Origin: Candidatus Corynebacterium faecipullorum
GTDB taxonomy: Bacteria; Actinomycetota; Actinomycetes; Mycobacteriales; Mycobacteriaceae
Length of the DNA: 5,001 nucleotides
Assembly (NCBI GenBank): GCA_019114925.1
Contig: DXEO01000009.1
Coordinates: 1 to 5,001 of the forward strand
Reading direction: 5' to 3'
How positions within the stretch are numbered: position 1 is the first letter of the stretch; each line of letters begins with the position of its first letter. The position numbers and the translations under genes are program-made. The notes below the pieces were generated by a model that did not search any database, was not told the DNA's origin, and saw only the letters and a program-made list of their open reading frames with translations. Below are positions 1 to 5,001 of the stretch, piece after piece.

Positions 1-24
1 TATTTTCGCGCTAGCCTTGTCGAG

Positions 25-58
25 TTTCCTCTGCCGCGGCAGGGGAAATTTTTATTTT
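25..58 (+). terminator. Intrinsic terminator of an upstream plus-strand gene
   Basis: Positions 25-34 pair with 39-48 in a 10-bp stem (one G-T pair) around a 4-nt loop, and a T-rich tract (TTTTTATTTT) follows at 49-58. This is the form of a factor-independent terminator read on the plus strand. The other strand has no T tract beside the stem, so it looks one-directional. The gene it ends must lie left of the window. No coding region in bases 1-24 can be assigned. Confidence 0.8.
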
Positions 59-78
59 CTTGGGGCTTATTCCCCAAG
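59..78. other. Small perfect hairpin in the leader region of the DUF4282 gene
   Basis: CTTGGGG (59-65) and CCCCAAG (72-78) form a perfect 7-bp inverted repeat with a 6-nt loop, directly after the T tract of the preceding terminator. A 10-nt palindrome, CGAGATCTCG, follows at 95-104. Either could be a protein-binding site or a leader structure for the gene starting at 193. No convincing -35/-10 pair was found between 60 and 192; TAGCGT at 147-152 is only a weak -10 candidate. Confidence 0.4.
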
Positions 79-192
79 CCGGGCTGCCAGTGGTCGAGAT
101 CTCGGGTACGTTCGAAGGGGTAAAAAATTGCGCCAGTGTAGTGCTGTAGCGTGCTGCGAAATTCGATGATTCTCCGAAAGGTCTAAGGAATA

Positions 193-1332
193 ATGACGAA
201 CCCCAACCAGTTTGGTGAGAACGCCGACAACAGCGATAGCAACGTGGGCGATAACAGCTTTAATGGTTCCAACGGCGAGAACGCTGGGAACGATAACTTC
301 GGTAGCTTTGGCGGCTACGGCAGCACCCAGACCAACAACGATAGTTCGGCGTCTGGCTGGAATGCCCAGGACTCGAACTCCGGCTTTGGCTGGGGCGGTC
401 AGGCAGGTTACGGCGATTACTCTGAGAGCTCCGCTGAGACTTCTTCCTTCGGTAGCGCCTCTTCCCAGGACTCGCAGCCGGACACTGGCCGCGAGGCTAA
501 GGACAGCACGTTTAGCGAAGGCTTTGCTTCTTCTGAGCCCGCATCCGAGTCCGCTAAGGGCCAGGACACCCATTCCACCCAGGATTCCTTTGGCGCCTCC
601 TATGCTTCTTACAACACCGATAGCGCTGCTGGCGCCGAGCACGCCGCTGAGTCGGCGAACTCGAACCAGAGCTACAGCAACAACGGCTATGGCACTAACG
701 GCTATGGCAACGACGGCTTTGGCGGCGGTGCGCAGACGGAATCCAACCAGGGCCATGGCTTTGGGCAGCAGTCAAGCGATGGCTTCGGCGCCCAGGCTTC
801 TCACTCCAACTCCACGTCCGGTTTTGGTAGCTACTCCCAGCAGAACCAGGGCTTCGGCGCCCAGGAACAGCAAGGTTTCGGCTCCCAAGGCCAGCAGGGC
901 TTTGGTGCACCTGAGCAGCAGGGCTTCGGCCAGCAGAACTCGCCCTTTGCTGCCTCTCCGCAGAATAATCAGTACCCGCAGCAGGCCGCACAGAACGGTG
1001 GTTCTTCCAAGGGCACGGGTTTCTTCAAGGCGCTGTTTGATTTCTCCTTCAGCAACTTTGTCACCCTGAAGTTCTCCTCCTTCATCTACATTCTGCTCGT
1101 CATTTTGGCAGGACTCTCCTGGGCAGGATTGATCCTCTTCTCTTTCGCGGCTTTCGCTGACAGCTTTATCATCGGATTCTTGACGTTCCTGGGCGCTGTC
1201 ATCTTTGGTGGAATCGGGTTCCTCTTCTATGTCATTCAGTTCCGTTTGATCTTGGAGTTCTTCGTGGCAAACATCCGTACCGCGCAGAACACCGGTGATC
1301 TTGTTGCCAAGGCAGACGGTGACAAGGTTTAA
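193..1332 (+). CDS. DUF4282 membrane protein with long Gly/Ser/Asn/Gln-rich N-terminal region
   Basis: This is a 379-residue protein of unknown function. Residues 1-275 are low complexity, rich in Gly, Ser, Asn, Gln and Asp/Glu, with aromatic residues spaced as GFG/GYG motifs. Only four basic residues (R100, K103, K122, K273) occur there. The first half is acidic; the second half is Gln-rich and holds four QGFG repeats at 219-246. The conserved part begins at about 277 (GFFKALFDFSF) and matches DUF4282, with two hydrophobic helices at about 297-320 and 326-349. They are followed by the charged motif RLILEFFVANIRT and a short polar tail. No signal peptide is seen, so the long N-terminus probably sits in the cytoplasm, tethered to the membrane. 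The ATG at 193 is preceded by AAGGA at 185-189 (short spacing) and GAAAGG at 176-181. The gene is alone on its strand, between terminators at 25-58 and 1373-1411. The role is unknown; the DUF4282 assignment rests on recalled family features. Confidence 0.9.
   Translation: MTNPNQFGENADNSDSNVGDNSFNGSNGENAGNDNFGSFGGYGSTQTNNDSSASGWNAQDSNSGFGWGGQAGYGDYSESSAETSSFGSASSQDSQPDTGREAKDSTFSEGFASSEPASESAKGQDTHSTQDSFGASYASYNTDSAAGAEHAAESANSNQSYSNNGYGTNGYGNDGFGGGAQTESNQGHGFGQQSSDGFGAQASHSNSTSGFGSYSQQNQGFGAQEQQGFGSQGQQGFGAPEQQGFGQQNSPFAASPQNNQYPQQAAQNGGSSKGTGFFKALFDFSFSNFVTLKFSSFIYILLVILAGLSWAGLILFSFAAFADSFIIGFLTFLGAVIFGGIGFLFYVIQFRLILEFFVANIRTAQNTGDLVAKADGDKV
847..942 (+). repeat. Tandem 24-nt coding repeat (QGFGxxxQ)
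   Basis: Four consecutive 24-nt units start at 847, 871, 895 and 919 and encode QGFGAQEQ, QGFGSQGQ, QGFGAPEQ and a diverging QGFGQQNS. The units differ at many synonymous sites, for example CAG/CAA, GGC/GGT and TTC/TTT. The peptide pattern therefore appears to be conserved rather than freshly duplicated. The repeat lies just before the membrane domain of the DUF4282 protein. Confidence 0.8.
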
Positions 1333-1372
1333 GCACAAGCCAATCTCCGCTCTGCTTTAGCGCAGACAGGCT

Positions 1373-1411
1373 AATCCCGCGGCCTTAGTATTCGAGGTCC
1401 GCGGGATTTTT
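1373..1411 (+). terminator. Intrinsic terminator of the DUF4282 gene
   Basis: AATCCCGCGG (1373-1382) and CCGCGGGATT (1399-1408) form a perfect 10-bp stem, and T residues run from 1407 to 1411. CCT at 1383-1385 can also pair with AGG at 1395-1397, extending the stem past a one-base bulge. A smaller hairpin (TCTGC 1351-1355 with GCAGA 1362-1366) precedes it. It lies 40 nt after the stop codon of the plus-strand gene. No T tract exists for the opposite direction. Confidence 0.9.
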
Positions 1412-1450
1412 CATGTGAGGGCCGTCTGGACTGTTTGCAGACTCCGCTAG

Positions 1451-1592
1451 CCGCCACGGATGGTTCCAGTCATATGGTTCGGGTCAAAAGGTTCATGTGA
1501 CCCCAAACAAACCATCTGTGGGCACCAAGGAGGTTTACTTGCCCCCAGCTAAACCTTTTGAGTAGAACCAGGTGACCAGAACCATGTGGCGG
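1451..1592. repeat. Long imperfect inverted repeat built of 14-nt units
   Basis: The arm at 1451-1493 pairs with 1552-1592 over about 41 positions, with a two-base bulge (1458-1459) and a few mismatches. The space between the arms is 58 nt. Each arm is itself periodic. On the plus strand AACCNNNTG begins at 1552, 1566 and 1580, and another copy in the same 14-nt register begins at 1510. On the left arm the reverse form starts at 1462, 1476 and 1490 (GGTTC). Inside the loop a second stem forms between 1516-1524 and 1540-1548 with one mismatch. The element lies between the 3' ends of two convergent genes and encodes no protein I can support. It could be a small non-autonomous mobile element, a remnant of insertion-sequence ends, or an array of binding sites. 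No target-site duplication is evident. Confidence 0.7.
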
Positions 1593-1637
1593 GCCGGGGG
1601 GGTAGACGGGACAGCGCGCAACGGCGCTACTGGCTGC

Positions 1638-2054
1638 TTAGTCCAGCAGGGTGGCGACGGATTCGGGGTCGGCGTCGGAAAGCATCTGGCGGATGCGGTC
1701 ATACTCCGCGTCCTCACCGATCGCTTTTGCTGCATGGCCCAGAGCAGCAATCGCGCGCAGCACGCCCTGGTTGGGCTCATGGGAGTAGGGGACAGGACCC
1801 CAGCCCTTCCACCCAGTGCCGCGTAGGCGGTCGAGGCTGCGGTGGTAGCCGGTGCGCGCATAGGCGTAGGCGGTGATGAAGGCGGTGGGCTCAGCGCCCG
1901 CGTGCTTCTTCAGCTCCTGCTCCGCCAGCAGTGCCCAGAGCAGCGGGGAATCCGGGTGGGCGACAATTCCTGCGGTGAGATCGGAGGTGCTGTCAGCACC
2001 CGGATCGGCGGGCAGCTTGATGGGCGGGGGAGCGAGCATATCTTTCATTTCCAT
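1638..2054 (-). CDS. DUF3151 family protein
   Basis: This 138-residue soluble protein belongs, by its motifs, to DUF3151, an actinobacterial family of unknown function. Hallmarks seen are the N-terminal DMLAPPPIKLP (residues 5-15), the central block AYAYARTGYHRSLDRLRGTGWKG (about 62-84), then GPVPYSHEPNQGVLRAIAALGHAAKAIGE, and a C-terminal SDADPES stretch. The length is normal for the family. The start is taken at ATG 2054, with AGGA at 2062-2059. An in-frame ATG at 2048 would sit 10 nt from the same AGGA and cannot be excluded. TAGAGT at 2068-2063 resembles a -10 box 8 nt before the ATG, but no good -35 is visible. The gene follows maf on the same strand, separated by a 105-nt repeat-rich gap containing a probable terminator, so it may be transcribed separately. 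No clear terminator with a T tract is seen after its stop. Confidence 0.9.
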   Translation of the reverse strand: MEMKDMLAPPPIKLPADPGADSTSDLTAGIVAHPDSPLLWALLAEQELKKHAGAEPTAFITAYAYARTGYHRSLDRLRGTGWKGWGPVPYSHEPNQGVLRAIAALGHAAKAIGEDAEYDRIRQMLSDADPESVATLLD

Positions 2055-2094
2055 GGCGTCCTACTCTAGCCATGAGGCGCCACGGCCACCAGAG

Positions 2095-2155
2095 GGGCGA
2101 ACCTAGAAAGGGGCGAACCTTGGAAGGTTCGCCCGGAACTATACGGAGTTCGCCC
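2095..2155. repeat. Four copies of GGGCGAAC in a nested inverted arrangement
   Basis: GGGCGAAC occurs at 2095-2102 and 2111-2118, and its complement GTTCGCCC at 2127-2134 and 2148-2155. The inner pair makes the hairpin annotated separately; the outer pair could form an alternative stem around it. The first two copies are part of an 11-nt direct repeat, GGGGCGAACCT (2094-2104 and 2110-2120). The cluster fills the gap between the maf stop and the DUF3151 start. Confidence 0.75.
2105..2134 (-). terminator. Probable terminator after maf
   Basis: Positions 2111-2121 and 2124-2134 are perfect reverse complements (11 bp; the real loop will be at least 4 nt), 26 nt after the maf stop. Read on the minus strand, the hairpin is followed only by CTTTCT, a weak T tract. 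Termination may therefore be partial, with read-through into the DUF3151 gene. Confidence 0.55.
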
Positions 2156-2159
2156 AGAA

Positions 2160-2756
2160 TTAGTGCTGGGTCCAGAAGTCGGAAACGTTGAGCCCAAAGG
2201 AGTACAACGCGCGGCGCAGCACCGGCAGCGAAAGGCCAATGACGGAAGAGGGATCACCCTCAATGCGGTCGATGAACCAGCCGCCGAGGGCCTCCAAGGT
2301 AAAGGCGCCGGCGCATTCCAGCGGCTCGCCGGTGCGGGCATAGGCTTCGATATCGGCGTCCGAGGCCTGGGCAAAGTGCACCGTGGTGCGCGAGGCCTCG
2401 ACGAAGCGCTCGTTGCCGTAGAGCACGCAGTGGCCGGTGATGAGCTCTGCTGCGCGCCCGGCCTGCGCGTGCCAGCGCTCCACGGTGGCCTCGGGGGTGT
2501 GGGGTTTGCCTTGGAGGGAGCCGTCGAGAAGCAGCATGGAATCCCCGCCCACCACGACGTCTTCGGGATAGTCGGGGGCAATGGCCTCCGCCTTGGCAGT
2601 AGCTAGCGCGCAGACGATCTCGGCGGGCTCAGCACCCGCCAGGCGCTCCTCGATGGCCCGCTCATCCACGTGGGCAGGTGCAATGACGGGTTCCACGCCC
2701 GCACCCCGCAGGATGGACAGGCGGGAGGGGGACTGAGAAGCCAGAACCAGGAGCAT
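2160..2756 (-). CDS. maf: Maf-like nucleotide pyrophosphatase
   Basis: This 198-residue protein has the complete Maf/HAM1-like pattern. Members hydrolyse nucleoside triphosphates, often non-canonical or modified ones, to monophosphate and pyrophosphate, and Maf is linked to septum control in Bacillus. Visible motifs are the N-terminal LASQSPSR (residues 5-12), VVVGGDSMLLLDG (68-79) with the likely catalytic Asp72, GKP (83-85), ITGHCV (106-111), and the C-terminal block TGEPLECAGAFTLEALGG (142-159) with IEGDPSSVIGLSLP (165-178). The length is typical. ATG 2756 is chosen because LLVLASQSPSR must start at the N-terminus; the frame stays open further upstream into accE, but that extension does not belong to the family. 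The gap from the accE stop is 4 nt, with no obvious Shine-Dalgarno sequence, suggesting translational coupling. The exact substrate cannot be read from the sequence. Confidence 0.95.
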   Translation of the reverse strand: MLLVLASQSPSRLSILRGAGVEPVIAPAHVDERAIEERLAGAEPAEIVCALATAKAEAIAPDYPEDVVVGGDSMLLLDGSLQGKPHTPEATVERWHAQAGRAAELITGHCVLYGNERFVEASRTTVHFAQASDADIEAYARTGEPLECAGAFTLEALGGWFIDRIEGDPSSVIGLSLPVLRRALYSFGLNVSDFWTQH

Positions 2757-2760
2757 GTGC

Positions 2761-2955
2761 TTAGTAGTAGCGGACGTTGCGGAAGGCGGACGGGTTGAAC
2801 ACGTCACCCGGCTGGCCCCACAGGTCGCGCTCGGAGCGGGTATCGGCGGCCTTGGCGCGCGCCTCAGAGTCGAGCTGGGTGAGCACCGTGGTCAGGGCCG
2901 CCACCTCAGCATCGGTGGGGTTGCCGTTGAGAACGGTAAACAGGGAAGCGGTCAT
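2761..2955 (-). CDS. accE: Acyl-CoA carboxylase epsilon subunit
   Basis: A 64-residue protein, MTASLFTVLNGNPTDAEVAA at the start, matching the actinobacterial acyl-CoA carboxylase epsilon family. Its signature is a GNPTDAEVAALT-type strand/helix near residues 11-22, a charged middle (residues 30-44) and a C-terminal segment with a conserved Trp (W46) and aromatic residues (F53, F58, Y63, Y64). Epsilon subunits bind the carboxyltransferase core and stabilise its association with the biotin-carrying alpha subunit. The start at 2955 has AGAGG at 2967-2963 with 7-nt spacing, and this site overlaps the dtsR2 stop codon. The gap to dtsR2 is 10 nt, so the two are almost certainly cotranscribed. The frame continues open upstream to 3138, but that part overlaps dtsR2 and is not supported. 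Its position beside two carboxyltransferase genes confirms the call. Confidence 0.93.
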   Translation of the reverse strand: MTASLFTVLNGNPTDAEVAALTTVLTQLDSEARAKAADTRSERDLWGQPGDVFNPSAFRNVRYY

Positions 2956-2965
2956 AGGGAAACCT

Positions 2966-4297
2966 CTACAAAACGATATTGCCGTGTTTCTTCGGCAGGG
3001 TCGGAATAATCTTGCGATCCAGCAGGCGCAGGCCCTCAATGAGGGAACCGCGGGTGGCTGCCGGGGTAATGACGGAATCGACGAGAGCACGCTCAGCGGC
3101 CTGGTACGGGGTGAGGTAGGCGGCGGCTTCTTCCTCACTCAACTCCAGCTCAGCGGCTAGCGCAGGGGCATCGGCTACGGCAATCTCTGCCGTCGGCCAA
3201 GCATAGGACAGGTCGGCACCGAGCTCCTTGGAGCCGAAGGCGATGTATCCCGTACCGTGCGCGCGGCGCACGATGACGCTGATCTTGCCCACGCTCGCCG
3301 CAGAGTAGGCGTGCACGAGCTTGGCCAGCGCTGCCTTCTCCACCTCCAATGCCGGAGTGTCGACGAATTCGACGATGGGGGTGTTGAAGGCATCGCACAG
3401 TCGGATGAATCGCGCGGCCTTAGCGGCAGCTTCCGCATCGAAGGAATCGCGGTTGGCGATGATGCCCACCGTGCGGCCTTCCACGCGGCCGAAGCCGGTG
3501 AAGACACCGCGCACCTGGGCGCCGAGCTCGAAGACATCCTCGCAGGTGGCGGTGACCACGTTGGCGAGATCGACGGCGCCGTCATCGCCCACGAGGGTAT
3601 CGAGGGCGTGGTCGGCCTCGCTGATGTTCTCCTCCACGGAGCCCGCAACGATGGTGGCATCAGTGCGGGGAGCGGCGGCACGGTTATTGGAAGGCAGGTA
3701 GGAGAGCACGCGCTTGGCGACGTTCACCTCGTGCTCCCCGTCCGCCTGCAGGTCACCGTCCGGAGCGATGACGACATCCGATAGCGCGGCCACCAGCGAG
3801 GCCTCCTTGGAGTCCGCGTAGACCGCCGTGACCTGCGGGATGAGACCGGAAGCGGTGGTGGCGCGGGCAAGGATGCGGGCCTGCATGGCGGAGGAGACAA
3901 TGCCCTCCTGGGCGCGGGGCTTATCGCTGGCGACGAGTGCGACGATGGGCACGCCGGTCTTAATGGCCAGGTCATAGAGCTTGGTGACCTTTTCGCCATA
4001 GACCTCACCCATGGTGCCGTCGAACAGCGAGGCGTCCTGCGCATAGGCGCAGACCTTGCGGCCATCGACGGTGCCGAAGCCGGTGACGACGCCATCGGTG
4101 TAAGGGCGGATGTGCTCGCGGCCGAACTCGGTGGAGCGGTGGCGAGCGAGCGCATCGGTCTCCACGAAGGATCCGGCGTCAAAGAGCGCCTCGATGGCGC
4201 TGCGGGCCGCAGGAACCTCTCCCTGCGGCGCCCGGGACTCGGTGAGCTTGGTGCTCAGGTCCTCGATCTTGCCAGCGGTCGTCTTCAAGTCAGTCAT
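2966..4297 (-). CDS. dtsR2: Acyl-CoA carboxylase beta subunit paralogue, short and lacking catalytic loops
   Basis: This 443-residue member of the biotin-dependent carboxyltransferase family is about 100 residues shorter than the usual 510-550. It keeps the landmarks DAGSFVETDALARHR (40-54), GVVTGFGTVDGRKVC (69-83), MGEVYGEKV (96-104), SGLIPQ (150-155), LSYLPSNN (198-205), VEGRTVGIIAN (272-282), KAARFIRLCDAFNTPIV (293-309), GSKELGADLSYAWPTAEIAV (355-374) and the C-terminal KKHGN. It lacks the glycine-rich GAGARIQEG loop (ASDKPRAQEG at 123-132), the GxCAGG oxyanion segment, the TGPDVIK region and the PGFLPGxxQE loop. GGAY is replaced by GTGY (348-351). I infer weak or absent catalysis and a structural role in a mixed complex. 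In C. glutamicum the AccD2 paralogue is known to be needed with AccD3 for mycolate synthesis; orthology is inferred from gene order. The gene lies 59 nt after dtsR1 and 10 nt before accE. The ATG at 4297 has no Shine-Dalgarno sequence. Confidence 0.88.
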   Translation of the reverse strand: MTDLKTTAGKIEDLSTKLTESRAPQGEVPAARSAIEALFDAGSFVETDALARHRSTEFGREHIRPYTDGVVTGFGTVDGRKVCAYAQDASLFDGTMGEVYGEKVTKLYDLAIKTGVPIVALVASDKPRAQEGIVSSAMQARILARATTASGLIPQVTAVYADSKEASLVAALSDVVIAPDGDLQADGEHEVNVAKRVLSYLPSNNRAAAPRTDATIVAGSVEENISEADHALDTLVGDDGAVDLANVVTATCEDVFELGAQVRGVFTGFGRVEGRTVGIIANRDSFDAEAAAKAARFIRLCDAFNTPIVEFVDTPALEVEKAALAKLVHAYSAASVGKISVIVRRAHGTGYIAFGSKELGADLSYAWPTAEIAVADAPALAAELELSEEEAAAYLTPYQAAERALVDSVITPAATRGSLIEGLRLLDRKIIPTLPKKHGNIVL

Positions 4298-4305
4298 GGG
4301 ACACT

Positions 4306-4334
4306 AGTGTAATACAGTGCGTCTTCTGTACTAA
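4306..4334 (-). promoter_or_regulatory. Candidate internal promoter for dtsR2, possibly leaderless
   Basis: On the minus strand TACACT (4311-4306) fits the TANNNT -10 pattern, and TTAGTA (4334-4329) is a weak -35 at 17-nt spacing. Only 8 nt separate the -10 from the ATG, which would put the transcription start at or next to the start codon. Leaderless mRNAs are common in corynebacteria, and the lack of a ribosome-binding site before dtsR2 agrees with this. A perfect palindrome, ACACTAGTGT (4301-4310), overlaps the -10 and could be an operator. A further inverted repeat (TACAG 4313-4317, CTGTA 4326-4330) sits in the spacer. Confidence 0.35.
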
Positions 4335-4356
4335 TCTGTGCCGAACCGAGCGCGGC

Positions 4357-5001
4357 CTAGAGCGGGATGTTGCCGTGCTTGCGTGCCGGGCGAGCCACGT
4401 TCTTGTCGGCGAAGAAGCGCAGATTTTTGGCGATTGCACTGCGGGTTTCAGAGGGAAGAATGACGGCGTCGATAAGCCCGCGCTCCGCTGCCTTATACGG
4501 GTTGAGCATGTGGTCCTCATATTCGCGCTCGAAGGACTTGGTCAGCTCAGCTACGTCGAGGCCCTTTTCGTGGGCAGCCTTGATCTCCTTGCGGTAGATA
4601 AAACCGACGGCGCCGGCAGCGCCCATGACCGCGATCTGGGCGGTGGGCCAGGCCAGGTTGACGTCCGCTCCCAGTCCCTTGGAACCCATCACACAATAAG
4701 CGCCGCCGTAGGCCTTGCGCAGGGTGACGGTGATCTTCGGAACGGTGGCTTCGGCGTAGGCGTAGAGCAGCTTGGCGCCGCGGCGCAGGATGCCATCGTG
4801 TTCCTGGTCAGCGCCGGGGAGGAAGCCGGGGACGTCGACCAGCATGATGATCGGGATATTAAAGGCATCGCAGGTGCGCACGAAGCGCGCGGCCTTCTCC
4901 GAAGAATTGATATCGAGGCAGCCGGCAAAGACCTGGGGCTGGTTGGCTACTAACCCTACGGTGCGTCCTTCGATGCGGCCGAAGGCGGTGACTACGTTAT
5001 C
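4357..5001 (-). CDS. dtsR1: Acyl-CoA carboxylase beta subunit (carboxyltransferase), 3' part
   Basis: Only the C-terminal 214 residues are in the window; the gene enters from the right edge in frame (first codon 5001-4999, DNVVTAFGR) and stops at 4359-4357. This is the CoA-carboxyltransferase C-terminal domain, which with the biotinylated AccBC subunit makes malonyl-CoA for fatty acid synthesis. Numbered from the window edge, it has VANQP (18-22), KAARFVRTCDAFNIP (36-50), VDVPGFLPGADQEHDGILRRGAKLLYAY (55-82), RKAYGGAYCVMGSK (95-108), GADVNLAWPTAQIAVMGAAGAVG (111-133) and the terminal ARKHGNIPL (206-214). All active-site loops are intact. It resembles C. glutamicum DtsR1/AccD1, a protein whose loss causes detergent sensitivity and affects glutamate secretion. 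The promoter and any FasR-type operator would lie outside the window. Assignment to dtsR1 rather than another beta paralogue rests on position and recalled similarity. Confidence 0.93.
   Translation of the reverse strand, partial: DNVVTAFGRIEGRTVGLVANQPQVFAGCLDINSSEKAARFVRTCDAFNIPIIMLVDVPGFLPGADQEHDGILRRGAKLLYAYAEATVPKITVTLRKAYGGAYCVMGSKGLGADVNLAWPTAQIAVMGAAGAVGFIYRKEIKAAHEKGLDVAELTKSFEREYEDHMLNPYKAAERGLIDAVILPSETRSAIAKNLRFFADKNVARPARKHGNIPL

Noticed and set aside
67..756. Minus-strand open frame of 229 codons opposite the DUF4282 gene
   Set aside because: It is the antisense of the low-complexity region; its Val/Ala/Arg-rich translation has no recognisable domain and the plus-strand gene has the terminator and conserved domain.
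212..1069. Plus-strand open frame of 285 codons in another frame of the DUF4282 gene
   Set aside because: The translation is a Thr/Ala/Arg/Pro-rich shadow of a GC-rich repetitive gene with no conserved motif.
1462..1494. GGTTC repeats as a tRNA T-arm or tRNA fragment
   Set aside because: The GGTTC copies are spaced every 14 nt without T-arm pairing, and no acceptor, D-arm or anticodon stem can be built around them.
1451..1592. CRISPR array
   Set aside because: The units are only 14 nt, contiguous with no spacers, and inverted about the centre, which does not fit a CRISPR.
2163..2606. Plus-strand open frame of 147 codons opposite maf
   Set aside because: The maf reading frame carries all family motifs; the antisense product matches nothing I recognise.
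3257..3784. Plus-strand open frame of 175 codons opposite dtsR2
   Set aside because: It has no recognisable domain and lies wholly within dtsR2, which keeps family motifs along its whole length.
2966..4297. dtsR2 as a frameshifted pseudogene
   Set aside because: The frame is uninterrupted from ATG to stop, and conserved blocks from both halves of the fold appear in the right order in one frame; the missing parts are clean in-frame losses.
4375..4953. Plus-strand open frame of 192 codons opposite dtsR1
   Set aside because: dtsR1 on the other strand is strongly conserved; the antisense frame is a GC-driven shadow with no family features.

Overview
The window looks like chromosomal DNA from a high-GC actinobacterium, most probably a Corynebacterium. 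The strongest evidence is a minus-strand cluster dtsR1/accD1 - dtsR2/accD2 - accE - maf, an arrangement I know from corynebacteria. A DUF3151 protein follows on the same strand. I assigned everything from the sequence alone; the species is not determined.

Left part (1-1640): an intrinsic terminator (about 25-58) closes a plus-strand gene lying outside the window. A second small hairpin follows. Then comes a 379-residue plus-strand protein made of a 275-residue Gly/Ser/Asn/Gln-rich low-complexity region joined to a two-helix DUF4282 membrane domain. It ends in a strong terminator at 1373-1411. Between this gene and the convergent DUF3151 gene lies 305 nt without a gene. It holds the terminator and a long imperfect inverted repeat (1451-1592) whose arms are built from 14-nt units of the form AACCNNNTG.

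Right part (1638-5001): all genes run on the minus strand. In transcription order they are the carboxyltransferase subunit DtsR1 (cut by the window edge, 214 C-terminal residues present), a second shorter carboxyltransferase-like subunit DtsR2 (443 aa), the small epsilon subunit AccE (64 aa), Maf nucleotide pyrophosphatase (198 aa), a repeat-rich hairpin region, and the DUF3151 protein (138 aa). DtsR1, DtsR2 and AccE should assemble with a biotinylated AccBC-type subunit encoded elsewhere to make malonyl-CoA and, in mycolate-producing relatives, carboxylated long-chain acyl-CoA. Gaps of 10 nt (dtsR2-accE) and 4 nt (accE-maf) indicate one transcript for these three. The 59-nt gap between dtsR1 and dtsR2 carries a possible internal promoter.

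The points most worth a second look are: the DtsR2 paralogue, which keeps the fold landmarks but lacks the glycine-rich catalytic loops present in DtsR1 next door; the prion-like domain tethered to a membrane hairpin; and the 14-nt-periodic inverted repeat element, which I cannot assign to a known family.
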